Source of the DNA: Acanthopleura granulata | Taxonomy: Eukaryota; Mollusca; Polyplacophora; Chitonida; Chitonidae | NCBI GenBank assembly: GCA_016165875.1 | Contig: JABBOT010000080.1 | Coordinates: 10,212,172 to 10,276,171, forward strand | Length of the DNA stretch: 64,000 bases | Direction of reading: 5' to 3' | In this document: piece by piece, positions 34,013-44,894 of the stretch | How positions within the stretch are numbered: position 1 is the first letter of the stretch | Layout: each line of letters opens with the position of its first letter | Program-made: the position numbers and the translations under genes | Notes under the pieces: model-generated | What the model was told of the DNA's origin: nothing | The model's database searches: none | Seen by the model: only the letters and a program-made list of their open reading frames with translations

Positions 34013-34249
34013 GATGACTCTCAGATGACCTGGGAAACGAGCTCGTCTCGCGGGCTCCCTCGCTCTGTCCGAAGTACAAGGTTCATCTTCCGAAGAATCA
34101 CCCTTTCCCCGGGCCTGTAAGGCGGACCCTGAAGCTGGAGTCACATGTACGTCAGACTCCTCGTCTCTGGACAGTTCTAACTCTGTAGATTGCTGTTCGG
34201 GCTCCTCTGGTACTGGTTTCCTTGTAGGATTTTCAATTATGTCACCCAC
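34010..34249 (-). CDS. Hypothetical acidic, low-complexity protein fragment, unit 2
   Basis: This minus-strand frame reads DIIENPTRKPVPEE, then STELELSRDEESDVHVTP, ASGSALQARGKGDSSEDEPC and REPARRARFPGH. It is rich in Glu, Ser, Asp and Pro and looks like a disordered protein segment. It stays open further upstream (IVETLDARHLV) to a stop near 34290. Unit 3 keeps the frame with an in-frame 9-base difference (EEPEQQST against EEQST). The residues after FPGH differ between units. No start codon or partner exon is clear and no family was recognised. Confidence 0.35.
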   Translation of the reverse strand: MGDIIENPTRKPVPEEPEQQSTELELSRDEESDVHVTPASGSALQARGKGDSSEDEPCTSDRAREPARRARFPGHLRVI

Positions 34250-34694
34250 AAGGTGTCTTGCATCTAGGGTCTCGACGATGTATTGATGAAGAAGTTAACA
34301 CTGCAAGCAGACGAATGCAAAGCCGATCCCACACCTACCTTCTCAGAAGATAGGGCCATGACCCCGAAGAAGTCTTTCACATGACTGAGCACACATTTTA
34401 GGTCAGCCCCACCCCACCCCCCACCCATACGTGAAAATCCTCTGAGCAATATTTCATCCATATCCCTACACAATCTCTTTTTCACAAACCGCTTTGAGTC
34501 CGCCGGTATTCATTCAATAACCTATTTGACATATACTTAACATCAACAATTTCAAACAGAGTGCAAAATTTAACGCAGTTTAATTGCGCAATGTGAAAAT
34601 TTCATACAGAAATTAAACAGAGTAAAACATAATAGTATAATTTCTTTTTATCAACGGCGTGAGGATACGTAAATAGAAATGAAATTTACACTGG

Positions 34695-34928
34695 ATGGCC
34701 TACGTGTATATCGAAGAAGTTGGAAGACTGTTTTACGTATCAGTACATCGCGATGCATGTGAAATGGTAATGTTGAAGGTGCTGAGCAACTGCACTGTTG
34801 AAAAGGCCTGCGTTACAAGCACGCAGGATTCTGTTCACCAGGCACAGTTACCGAAGGAGAACATTGAGATGATGGTGAAGACACGACCACCTTTGTTGCC
34901 TGCAGCGGCGCCAGCCGAAGACGGGTAA
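34695..34928 (+). CDS. Hypothetical 77-residue ORF, possibly a first exon, unit 2
   Basis: The plus-strand frame begins MAYVYIEEVGRLFYVSV and ends RPPLLPAAAPAEDG at a TAA that is part of a GGGTAATG donor-like site. The composition looks coding, with AAGGTGCTGAGCAACTGC-like codon use. It runs opposite to, and lies just past the 3' end of, the type A gene at 34982. Unit 3 has a copy at 47927-48160 with few changes. It is missing left of 21089 and of 61571. Function is unknown. Confidence 0.35.
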   Translation: MAYVYIEEVGRLFYVSVHRDACEMVMLKVLSNCTVEKACVTSTQDSVHQAQLPKENIEMMVKTRPPLLPAAAPAEDG

Positions 34929-34981
34929 TGAAATATTCAATATTTATGAGCTACATGTACGTGTATCTTGCCGTGGTAAAT

Positions 34982-35524
34982 TTATTTAATAGCGTATAAG
35001 AAAGAGTAGTCATCGGAAGGGTCATCGCCCAGATTAAACTGAGTAATGGCGTTCTTCATCTCTTCAGGGCTTATACAGCCATCTCCGTCACTGTCTAACC
35101 GGTTAAACGTGGACTGGATCACGACATCGTCTGTCAATCCTCTGTTCTTGTTGTACACGCGCCATTCCTCTAGGCTAATGGAACCGTCATCATTGAGGTC
35201 AAGGCTTTCGAAGTATATCCTGGCGATTGTGGGCACGAAGGTTTTTCTGAACCACTCCGTTTTATACAAAACCTTATTTCCAGCAATCCATTCATCCTTC
35301 GTTAAGGAGGCCTGGTTTCGGGGTAGTCCGTTGGTTTCACACAATCTTCCCCATGCTTCAGTGTAAATCCTTCGAAGCAATTCTCCATTTTCCACCTTGC
35401 CTTTCTTGGTCAGTGTCCTTGGAAACGCCATGAACTCTTCCGTATCCAGAAGCTCGTCTCTGTTAGTATTAAAAAAGTCAAATAGTATCCCCCATTTCCT
35501 CTTCATGTAGTCTTCCGCTGACAC
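34982..35524 (-). CDS. EF-hand calcium-binding protein, SCP/calexcitin-like, copy 3 exon 2 (type A)
   Basis: This exon encodes 180 residues and begins with GTG after the acceptor TTTTGTGTAG. EF1 (NTNRDELLDTEE, residues 19-30) has Asn at loop position 1 and Glu at position 6 instead of Asp and Gly, so its calcium affinity is doubtful. EF2 is degenerate. EF3 (DLNDDGSISLEE) and EF4 (DSDGDGCISPEE) are canonical. The C-terminus is GDDPSDDYSFLYAIK, the A form. The stop TAA lies inside an AATAAA (34981-34986), so if that hexamer is used the 3' UTR would be very short. It is about 97% identical to type B in the EF3-EF4 half by eye count but far less similar before residue 95. Its first exon is at 38805-38828. 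Confidence 0.88.
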   Translation of the reverse strand: MSAEDYMKRKWGILFDFFNTNRDELLDTEEFMAFPRTLTKKGKVENGELLRRIYTEAWGRLCETNGLPRNQASLTKDEWIAGNKVLYKTEWFRKTFVPTIARIYFESLDLNDDGSISLEEWRVYNKNRGLTDDVVIQSTFNRLDSDGDGCISPEEMKNAITQFNLGDDPSDDYSFLYAIK

Positions 35525-38500
35525 CTACACAAAAAATTATGAGACGAAAAGTAAATAGTTCCCAGTTCTAGATTATATATGGATGCATATTGTAATTGGC
35601 CGATTTTAAAGCGATTAAGATTAAACGTATGGGCTTAAAAAGTAATGAATTATTGTCCAATGGCAAGACTTGAGGCACAAACTGTTCTTATATCGACACA
35701 AGACAGACACAAGACAGATTTAACTATCTTGCTGATATAGGTCACAACTTAGCATGATCGGCGTCGTGCATTTGTACAGGGATAACATGTTATGGTAGAC
35801 CCCGTGCGCCTCTGGTCTGACCCTGTACTATACTATTAGTCACAGAGATGCTGCTTGGTTAGCTCATATACTGTTTCGCTTGAAGACCACAGCATTTCCT
35901 TCCCACCTCCAAATGTAGCAAATTTCACACACGTGTATTGATGCGTATCTCAAGACTCGGTAGCAAGAACATGGTCCTGAGAATCGAGCCTAAAACGGTA
36001 ACGCCAGTGATAAATTATTATGCTACGTGCGCCATCATCCTGGTGGTGATATCATCGGAGTAGCATCCCTTGTAACAAACCAGTTCCTTCTGAAATCTTA
36101 AATGATAGGAAATGCTACCGCTATGGACTTGAGCGAAAAAGTACATGTATACTTGATCTGAGCTAACCTAACTGTGTCTTTCAACTTATAGTAATGTACA
36201 GAGTCCGGCCACAGATACTTGCAGGTTCTGTGTTGTATATTTTAAGCCGCCAACACTTAACCTTGATTTCCAGGTACATAACGCTTTGTATAATAATTGT
36301 ATAACTGTGATGGTGGGCTGACTTGCCGACACGAGGTACTTCCCACCATCGATATGTTATAAGGAAATATGATAATAACCGAGTTGCTGCACGGGAAATA
36401 TTTATTTTATTACTGAAATTTATCTTGTTATTAAAGTTAACCACAAATAGAACAAATTACGTTAAGTTATATAATGACGCAAGAGGGCATACCAAGGAAC
36501 GCTGTGAGGTGTTTCGACAGTTGATTGACATGTATCAGAATAGATTTGGAATCTTAATCAGGGGACACACGAGTCAAATTTTTCGCTCCTATAGGCGTTT
36601 TTCGCAAACCAAGATTGTCCACTCAGAAATTCACTTGTATCAAACATGTCAGAAACCAGAAGGATTTCACGCTATCCGTGCATTCTGTCCACTCCTGTGA
36701 ATTTCAGCGATCGAGATGATCGAGTTGAAGATTCAAGTCACACAAATTTCTCTTGACCTGTGTCGTTTTGTTTTCGCCACGTGAAGTCACTGGTCACACG
36801 ACATGCCTTGTGTGTCTGCGACTGCGCTGCATATATCCCCAGGATATTTCGCCCGCGAAAAAGTTTCCTAGAAGTAAATACAATGTATATCCACTTATTG
36901 TTTATCCCCAGCTTAAGTGTCAAATACGGTATCAGTTTGAGGCTCCCACTCATAAAGCATTAAGGGCCATTCCAAGCCGATAATCTGCTTTATTATGTAC
37001 TCTCTGGACTGTGCCCGTAATGCTGCGATTGTATTGGTCGAAAACGACATCGCGCTTCCGTGACGAAGTAGCATGCAGTAATACAGGAATAAGTCGTTCC
37101 TCTAAGCTATATTTATGGGATCATTTGTGAGACTTGTCTTGCGCATAATGAAGATCGATATACTGGATAAATCAGCCAGCAACATGCCAAACATCAGTGG
37201 TTTAACCCGAGTACTCCGATTTCTTTTATTCTACAGGCATTGTGTCAGATCAAAATGGCCTCGTGCCTTTGGCGTTTAACATCAGTCAAGTGCAGAAATA
37301 AATATATTATTTACACGGTATGTGGGTGCTACTCCGATGATATCGCTACCAGGTTGATGGGGCACGCAGCATAATAATTTATGGCTGGCATTACTGTTTT
37401 GGGCTCGATTCTCAGAACCGTGTGTGCCTGAACTTCATTTAATGGCAAGATATACAATACTGCGATTTTGTGCAAGTAATGCTGTCCTACGATGGTGGAA
37501 AACTAAATTCATTATAACAGACCAGGAGGCATCTGATCTCTTAGAGGTGCCCTAACCCTTTTAGTTTTCGGACAGATATGATTACTTATGAAAGCAAAAA
37601 ATTACGTTGAATACCTTTTTTTTTTTTTTTGAACAAACAAATATGTATATAGATGTGTTTTGCAGGCCCGGCATTAAGGAGACTGGTGGAGTGATAAAAT
37701 GCTCTCCCAAAACAATCCACGGGGAGCTGTTTCGCTCTCCCAGAGAGGTCTGCCAAAGTTAACTAGGAGTGCATTTCTTCTCCAAGTGTAATGCGAGGAA
37801 GCAAACAATGAACAAATCCCATTGTGAAAAAAGAAGGAATTTGTCTGCTATTTAGTTAGCGCTGAGGGTTGAATAAGCATGGACACTATGGACAGATTAT
37901 CGGAAATAAATAGACAAACACATAGATACACTTTCATTCTGAATATTTTGAAACATTTACAAAAAATTTCCAATATTTCATTACTATGATTCTCGTCCGG
38001 AACAGGATAAATTTGGAGGATGTAGCTCTCTCTATGTCCAGGTAGTTGTCGCTTGACATCCACTGTGATTGGCCTTAAAGGTGTGAAAGCCACAACCGGC
38101 CACAGAGGACAAACCAGGAAATAATCCGAGCTCCTGTGGGCTTCCTTTGACAAATGACCTGGTCCTCTGGCCATTGTCATTGATTAAACCTGGAATTGTG
38201 TCTTCATTATGTTTTGCCAAATCATGACCTTATATTATGGCTTTTACCGTTAAAAATTGCTACTTGGCTTCCTTGGTTCGTACATGTGATTGTTGTTGGC
38301 GTTTCACTAGCGACCGGTAACGGCACTTGGCAACATGACTGACTGAACTTAAATACTACTCAGCGGTCTGTAGGCCTTGGGCACAGTGCAAAACATTGAT
38401 GAGAAGTCATATACCTATGTTAACTTGAAAATGTTGGTAAAAAGAAGTGAGTCTGTTACACGACAGGCACAGAATTTGCGTAACATTCCACAATGACTTA

Positions 38501-38804
38501 AAAAGTTGTTCTCAGGGGAAATGGGAAACTTTGACCTTGGGGAAGAATAAAATAAAATAAAATTCTTGACCTCCATCTGCACTGGGCCGTGAGGGTGAGT
38601 AGAAAATTGGTCGAATCAGAAGACCTCGGCGCGTGTAGAGGCGAAGGTGACCAATCGCTCTCTCTAAAGTACCAGGCCTCTTGTGCATTAGATGGACGGA
38701 CCATGTAAGAACAATACACTGCCTTTTCCTATTACAATTACGTGTGCACTGACTAAAAAGGATAGACCCGAATTTCAGAAAAAAAAGACTTAGGCTTCTC
38801 TTAC
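35525..38804 (-). other. Intron of copy 3 (type A, about 3.3 kb)
   Basis: An acceptor TTTTGTGTAG and a donor GTAAGAG bound it. It contains the shared A intron block. The plus-strand frame at 36323-36700 is the longest version of an intronic frame that is broken in other copies. Confidence 0.75.
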
Positions 38805-38828
38805 CTGATCCATTTTACAAGCACTCAT
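38805..38828 (-). CDS. EF-hand gene copy 3, exon 1
   Basis: ATG AGT GCT TGT AAA ATG GAT CAG and then GTAAGAG on the minus strand. It is identical in sequence to copy 1's exon 1 and in phase 0 with exon 2 at 35524. Confidence 0.75.
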
Positions 38829-39359
38829 ATTTCTAAAGCGTCCTCGTATGTCTAACGCCTCCTCTTCTGTCAATGTTCGTACAGTAAATTTTTGTAAGAA
38901 AAATGACAATACTCGGGACAGACGGATTCATCAAATGTATTCACCTGCGGGTGTATGCTACGCTAAACCTGCTTTTGCTCCCCACATACCTATGAAGTTG
39001 CACTACTGGTTTTTATGAGGAGACAGACCACGTGACCAAGACATTCTCGTTCACGGTGTATGCCTGAATATTACTGAACTCCCTAGACGGGTTGAAGATC
39101 TTAATGAAATGTTTTACATCAGGCTTTTTCTTCTCAGTACGGGTTCCAGGTCATTCACTCTTGCCCACTGCGCTTCCAATTTTAGACAATATCAGTTGAG
39201 ACTACGCTTAGTGAATCGTGACATTTAACTTTGATTGCTTTGACTCTTTGTGTATGTTTAAAAAGTAGCCTGTCCAGGCTCAGCGATGTTATTGAAGCCT
39301 GAAAGCCGTAGGCTGTTTATTCCAAAATAACAACTATATGTAAAAAGTGGATCGAGTAG

Positions 39360-39605
39360 ATCCATGGCCGAGTTGTCAGCCTGCTAGTGCAGACCAGTGT
39401 CCCATCAATGCATCTCTCATCAATGCGGTCGCTATGAAGTCCAGCTCTCGCTGGCTTCCTGTCTAGTCCCATGTGGGAATGTTTACCATTAACTTTGGAA
39501 TCGTCGTATATGGACATCCCTCAGGTTCGGCCTGGTTTCGTTCCACCACAATGCTAGCGGCTGTCATATAAGGGAAATATGCTCGAGGTCAACCATAAAT
39601 TGCTA
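39360..39605 (+). mobile_element. Diverged SINE copy, unit 3
   Basis: It is the counterpart of 3160-3395, with GGCCGAGTTGTCAGCCTGCT, CATCAATGCGGTCGCTATG and TGTCATATAAGGGAAATATG. A short CATCAATGC piece appears twice. Confidence 0.55.
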
Positions 39606-40234
39606 CATGTTGGCTCCAACAACTGACATGGCAGAAAGTATTGATTTTCATTCTTACTTGTGATAGCAATGTTTTTGAATATTTATATTTGCACAAAATT
39701 AATCACTATGGATTTCACAACTTCTGTTGTTCAAAAGTACTGTTAGTATATAAAAGAGTAGACATTTCTTTATTTGTTTTTTATTAGTTTGTTTCTTTTT
39801 TTATGAAAATGGGGTTGGACGCACATCCACAATTGAACACTTACTAAGCACGAGGGCTTGAGGCTCTGGAGCCGACTAATCTCTAGTACCTGACACACTG
39901 TATTTTTAGATGCATTCATCATAAGTCTGGTGGATGTCTTATGTATTCTCCCCAAAAATGCATCAACATAATCATGGCTTGATTCAAGCTGCTTAATTTC
40001 TGCACAAATCGAGGCCTGCCACAACCAGACGGCGATGGGGACATACATGGATACAGCGATCCCATCACAGAAGGCACCAAAAGGGAGCCTTAATTGTGGC
40101 AGACAAATTTGAAAACCAGTAACTATTAAATAACTCCTTTTTATTAAATCTGATGTAAATGGGAAACTGGTAAAATCCCTTCTCGCCTTTAACAAAGGGA
40201 TCCAAAGCTGGGTTCTCCTTTGTTCTTTCTTTCA

Positions 40235-40242
40235 TGACGTCA
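40235..40242. promoter_or_regulatory. CRE palindrome TGACGTCA, unit 3 first site
   Basis: Intact, about 1.4 kb upstream of the copy 3 first exon. Motif evidence only. Confidence 0.35.
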
Positions 40243-41281
40243 CACTTCTAGGTGCATATGTGCTCAGAAAAGAGCCAGGTAGTACACAACACAGAAAACG
40301 ATGTGTTTGGACCCTTCTGCGTAGCCCGCCCGTGTCTCCCATTCTACAACATATTCTCGGATATTGTGGCAGACTATGTATGTACAGTGTGACGCGACAT
40401 TCAGATATACACTTTATTATAACGTGCCAAACCAAGATGTAATGGCACTTACTACTTATTGACAGCTGCGATTTATAAAGTTAAATCATGAGGTGTTGGT
40501 CTGTCAAACGTTGATGGGTTTTCAGCCCAAGGACCCTTGTATTTTATCATTACCTTATCTCTTTACGAAATGAGGCATTTATTTGTGACAGAAACTGTCC
40601 GACTCTCGATGATATGGTTAACATGGCAGGAATTTACATCTTTTTAGACTTGAAATGAGACATATGTGGGCCTTACAGAGATAGTTTGGCGCATTATAAT
40701 GACAGAACTTTGAGAAGAGTAAGAACTGTCATTTTGGGGCGTCTTTTTATCTTGCAATTGCTAAAACTAAAACGTTTTCACGGCGACAAGTGTACAGATC
40801 AACAGCAACAATATGGCGGATACAGCAGACAAGGCCTAGTGAGCTACGTCTCTCTTGGGGTGTCTTATGTATTCCTAATGCAGAGTAACTAATCCTAACG
40901 AATGGAGATTCTTAAACCACAACAGAGGAACTTGTTAGAAAACCAGGCTTCAAAACGCTTACTTTTTAAAAACATAGAGGAAAAATTCTTCTGGACATTG
41001 CATAGCCATGTCAATGACGTGAGCAAAGGCGACAGCCCTCAAATGTTCCATCTGAATTCAAGGTGAATTTGGAATAGTACTGAACTGACAAAATGCTAAC
41101 AAACTCACCTCAAACAGTCATATATGGTCAATCGAGCTTTGAGAAACAAATGGCACAATCCATTTGCGTAGACAGATGCATACATTACAAAAACTGAAAC
41201 GAAATATCACAAGCCCGTCACTCCTTCCACACGCTTCGGCCACCATTTCCGGGAAATCGTTGTTTCGGGATTACTGGGATA

Positions 41282-41289
41282 TGACGTCA
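41282..41289. promoter_or_regulatory. CRE palindrome TGACGTCA, unit 3 second site
   Basis: Intact here; the unit 2 counterpart is altered by one base. Confidence 0.3.
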
Positions 41290-42109
41290 TTTTTTTGAGA
41301 ACTATTTTGTAAAATTTAAACCGTGAGCAAGAGGTCATCAAAAATAATAAAAATATTTTACTATAATCATTTTGTATTATGCAATTCGGGACACCAATTT
41401 TGGGGTTGATCTGGCACCGATAATAAAATATAAAAAATATAAAATTTGTCACTGTGGCTGCAAGGCTTAAAAATACATTTTCATCGCCTTATATGGGATT
41501 AGAAAAATACCTAGCATTTTTCGGCGAATTAAACTGGAAGTGCTCACCTTTTATTTCCACTACTCAACTGCGGCTGTGAATCTTGAACTTGTTGTTTACA
41601 TTAAGCATATATATTTAACCTGGATTATAGCAATACATGCATATGAACGTATTAAAAAAACATAAATATGATCCAAATCCAGATGGAACATATTTGTTAG
41701 CTGAAAAGGACAAATTTTAGTGTGAAAACATTTATCAGACATGTGTTACATCCTCATTTGTAACATTATTACGTAAAGAGAATATATACGAAAAGGATGT
41801 CCCAAATGACATCACATAAAAATTATTTTCAACTGTCTTTTTCTCCTTAAAGTAAACTCCAAAAACCATTGACGACCACATTTATATCCGAACTTTATGT
41901 AATTTTTGTTTTCTCAGACTTTAAGCTCTACGATGTTGGTTTTTTCATATGCTTTAACATATTCATATTGTTCAGAAAAATCATACTACTCCACGTGAGG
42001 ATAGAACTCCTGACCTTGTAGCCATGGAATGTTGGCTTCAAAAGAAAAGCTTACGGAGGACCCATTATGGTTGTAACTTTTAATTTCCTCCCACCATAAT
42101 GCTGTATAA

Positions 42110-42168
42110 TCGTATAAGTGAAATATTCTTGAGTACGGCGTAAAACACCGATCAAATAAATAAATAAA
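42110..42168 (+). mobile_element. SINE 3' end, unit 3
   Basis: ATAAGTGAAATATTCTTGAG, TACGGCGTAAAACACCGATC and the AAATAAATAAAT tail, as in units 1 and 2. Confidence 0.7.
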
Positions 42169-42852
42169 ATAACCGAAATGAGGATCTCCCTAACTAACAA
42201 GATAACACAGAAGGTCAAAGTATTAGACTGTATGGGTGTCAGTTTATTGCACATCCTATGTATACAACACTATCAATACGGCAGTTATGCGTGGAACACA
42301 AACTTTCTCTCTGATAGACTCTATTGATTTATTACTTCAAATTATAACACATTATTTAGAACAGCTGGAAAACAGCGGCTTCACCGTACGTGTAAGTAAA
42401 TACGCCTAGAAGAACAACAAATAGAGAGTATTAAATGTAATAGAGAGAGAAAAGCAATAAAAACTGCAGAGGCCGTACTTCACCAATTTCGCACAGTGAC
42501 CATTTGCCAAATATCACACTATCGCCGCTCCTCTGATTACTTACTCCCCATCTTGTAGTTTTTAAGCCGAACGTCTAAAACTACCCATTTACGGTGGGGT
42601 GAATACCAGTGTATATATTATGTGCCACGCTAAAGCATAGCAAGGACAGCATCCACGTTAACGGCCTGTGGCTGAATGGACCCATTGATTTAATCATGAA
42701 GGCCGTAGACACTTCGGCCAAATATTACAGGAAAAACATTTCTCCGAAAACCTCTCGTTCACAAACTGATATCGTCAGAAACAGAATGTTTTAATGCGAC
42801 TGGTGCTGAAGTCAAATGTTATATATTATTATGTGTCTTCTATTATATGCAC

Positions 42853-42858
42853 TTTATT
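42853..42858 (-). terminator. Poly(A) signal AATAAA of type B gene copy 4
   Basis: AATAAA on the minus strand about 77 bases after the stop of the 42935 gene, at the same spacing as for copy 2. Confidence 0.5.
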
Positions 42859-42934
42859 TGAAAGTTCATATGATTATTTGCTTGTGACTAACTGGTAATC
42901 ACTAAAGCGTCTGTATGCATCATGCTGTTGAAGT

Positions 42935-43477
42935 TCACTTAATTGAGTATATGAAAGAGTAGTCATCGGAAGGATCTTCGCCCAGATTAAACTGAGTAAT
43001 GGCGTTCTTCATTTCTTCAGGGCTTATACAGCCATCTCCGTCACTGTCTAACCGGTTAAACGTGGACTGGATCACGACATCGTCTGTCAATCCTCTGTTG
43101 TTGTTGTACACGCGCCATTCCTCTAGGCTTATGGAACCATCATCATTGAGGTCAAGGCTTTCGAAGTATATCCTGGCGATTGTGGGCACGAAGGTTTCCG
43201 CGAACCACTTCGTTGTGTGCAAATCCTTATATCCCGCAACCCATTCACCCGTAGTAAAGCAGGGCTGGTTTCGGGGTAGACCATTAACTTCGCATATTCT
43301 CCGCCAAGCTTCTGTGTAAATGCTGCCCAGTAGTTCTCCATCTTCCACCTTCCCTTTGCTGATTAGTTTTCTTGGAAAAGTCATGATTTCCTCCTTATCG
43401 AGGAGTCCGTCTCTCTTAACATCAAGGAAGTCAAACAGTATTATATATTTCTTCTTCATGTATTCTTCCACTGACAC
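42935..43477 (-). CDS. EF-hand calcium-binding protein, SCP/calexcitin-like, copy 4 exon 2 (type B)
   Basis: The 180-residue translation is the same as copy 2, although the DNA differs at several synonymous sites (for example AACCGGTTAA here against AACCGATTAA). EF1 (19-30, DVKRDGLLDKEE), EF3 (109-120) and EF4 (144-155) are canonical and EF2 is degenerate. The first codon is GTG after the acceptor GATTTGTAG. Exon 1 lies at 44309-44317. An identical protein from two units, with silent DNA changes, suggests purifying selection or conversion on type B. Confidence 0.88.
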   Translation of the reverse strand: MSVEEYMKKKYIILFDFLDVKRDGLLDKEEIMTFPRKLISKGKVEDGELLGSIYTEAWRRICEVNGLPRNQPCFTTGEWVAGYKDLHTTKWFAETFVPTIARIYFESLDLNDDGSISLEEWRVYNNNRGLTDDVVIQSTFNRLDSDGDGCISPEEMKNAITQFNLGEDPSDDYSFIYSIK

Positions 43478-44308
43478 CTACAAATCGATTTAATTCCGTG
43501 TTAAAAGTGATGACTATACAGCATTTTGAATAATTCTACCCCAGAGCAATTAAAATCAACTGTGTATCTGCTTAAGGTATGGTTCTAGTAGAGGAGGAGT
43601 ATAAGTTATTACTTGTAAAACATTTAACAGAACAGTGAGAATAAATCCCTAATTGAAGTGAACTGACAATTTAGGAGCCGGATGCCACAGGTCAGGTGTG
43701 GCAATACGTCAAGTATCACACTGATGTCGCCGTTATGATAAAAGAGAGAGGATTAAGCCGTGATGAGAACTATTAAATAAAACTTATTCCGCACGTGCAA
43801 CGTCAAAGGCACATGTTCTAATATATACAGATTTCTGATCCAGGTCACTCATCAAGACCTTCGCTTTGAGCTCTTCGTTTTTTCGGGATGATGTTTTTTA
43901 TGTTGGAGGTGGTAGAGAGATATGTTTTAGCCAAGTCTTAAATTGATTTAAAGCTTGACTTGTATGTATATCGACCCCCTTTGCCCCCTCCCCCTCCAGC
44001 GCATAAAAATATGCTGACATCAACTGAATCGGAAGGATCTAAACCGAATCAAACCTAGTCTTACAAGTTTTAACTTGTGATATTCTTCCTCATTTTAGAT
44101 TTCAAAAAGAACGATGTTAGTTTTTGTCATGAAGATCTCAGACAACTCTTGATATTTAAATAAAAACCTTCAAAGTGAGTGTACCGTTTTTTCATTGTCA
44201 GCTGTTTGGAATTTTTTGGCTAAGTCTGACTTAGCTGTAAGATAACTTCGTCCTCGTAAGGCCTGACGTATAAAATATTAAAAGAATTACGGTAAAGTGT
44301 ATTCTTAC
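43478..44308 (-). other. Intron of copy 4 (type B, 831 bp)
   Basis: It is bounded by the acceptor TTTGTAG and the donor GTAAGAATAC. It is about 110 bases shorter than in copy 2, mainly from a deletion near 43727. Confidence 0.7.
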
Positions 44309-44317
44309 CTGTTCCAT
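44309..44317 (-). CDS. EF-hand gene copy 4, exon 1 (9 coding bases)
   Basis: ATG GAA CAG and then GTAAGA on the minus strand, in phase with VSVEEY of exon 2. The first ATG of the A copies is absent, as in copy 2. Confidence 0.7.
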
Positions 44318-44894
44318 TTTACTACCACTCCTTATTTCTAAAACTTTCTCTCCTTTATCAGTTTTGGCGAAGTCTATTTTGGACGATGAAGTTAACAGCA
44401 CTCCAAGCAAACGAATTTTTCAGCTGTCTCCAAAGCCGATCCCACACCTAACTGATCAGAAGATAGGGTGTTGACTGAGCACAGACTCCAGGTGAGTTCT
44501 GTTCAGAATCCCCTTCCCCTCTCTCCACCACTGACCATCCACAAGTAGATCTTATCTGTGTGCAGTCAATCGTGACATTTACGCTACGCTTTGATGCTTG
44601 TGAAAAGGGAGAAAACGTCAAAGGCCTGTCCCGTATGAAGAAAACCAGTGAGGACTGAAACCCATAAACCACTTCGTCAAGTAAAAATATGGTTTTAATA
44701 TGTATCCTGGGGCCCTCGTTTATAACTTTCATGTATAATACAGGGTCACCAGTTGGAGACTCTGACTGGCTGTTTGTGTGAAGGGTGAAGTTCGTGAAAT
44801 CAGTCATTTGTGCTCTGACCAAAGCACCTCATCTAATTTTAACTGCTTAATACGAAAATTTCATGCTGAAATTTAATATAATAACACACGAAGT

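Larger units (their letters stand above)
21089..34981. repeat. Segmental duplication unit 2 (A-B gene pair)
   Basis: Its contents in order are a gene with an A-type intron, the A upstream block, the B 3' flank, the B gene, and the B upstream block. It matches 34982-48213 almost throughout. The length difference comes mainly from unit-specific indels: about 0.87 kb at 30990-31862 is present only here, and about 0.15 kb near 47090-47250 is present only in unit 3. Confidence 0.8.
38829..42934. other. Upstream block of copy 3 and 3' flank of copy 4
   Basis: It contains a SINE remnant (39360-39605), CRE palindromes at 40235-40242 and 41282-41289, a SINE 3' end (42110-42168), and the B poly(A) signal at 42853-42858. 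No gene is supported. The frame at 39770-40195 on the minus strand is not kept open in units 1 and 2. Confidence 0.6.

Noticed and set aside
34264..34485. Minus-strand ORF (LCRDMDEILLRGFSRMGGGW...) and its unit 3 copy at 47514-47717 as a gene
   Set aside because: The ends differ between units, the glycine-rich part comes from a C-rich simple run, and the region is homologous to non-coding sequence upstream of the B first exon.
36323..36700. Intronic plus-strand ORF (also at 61, 22388, 49393, 62859)
   Set aside because: Start, end and frame change between copies because of indels and stops. It lies inside the A intron and has no recognisable motif.
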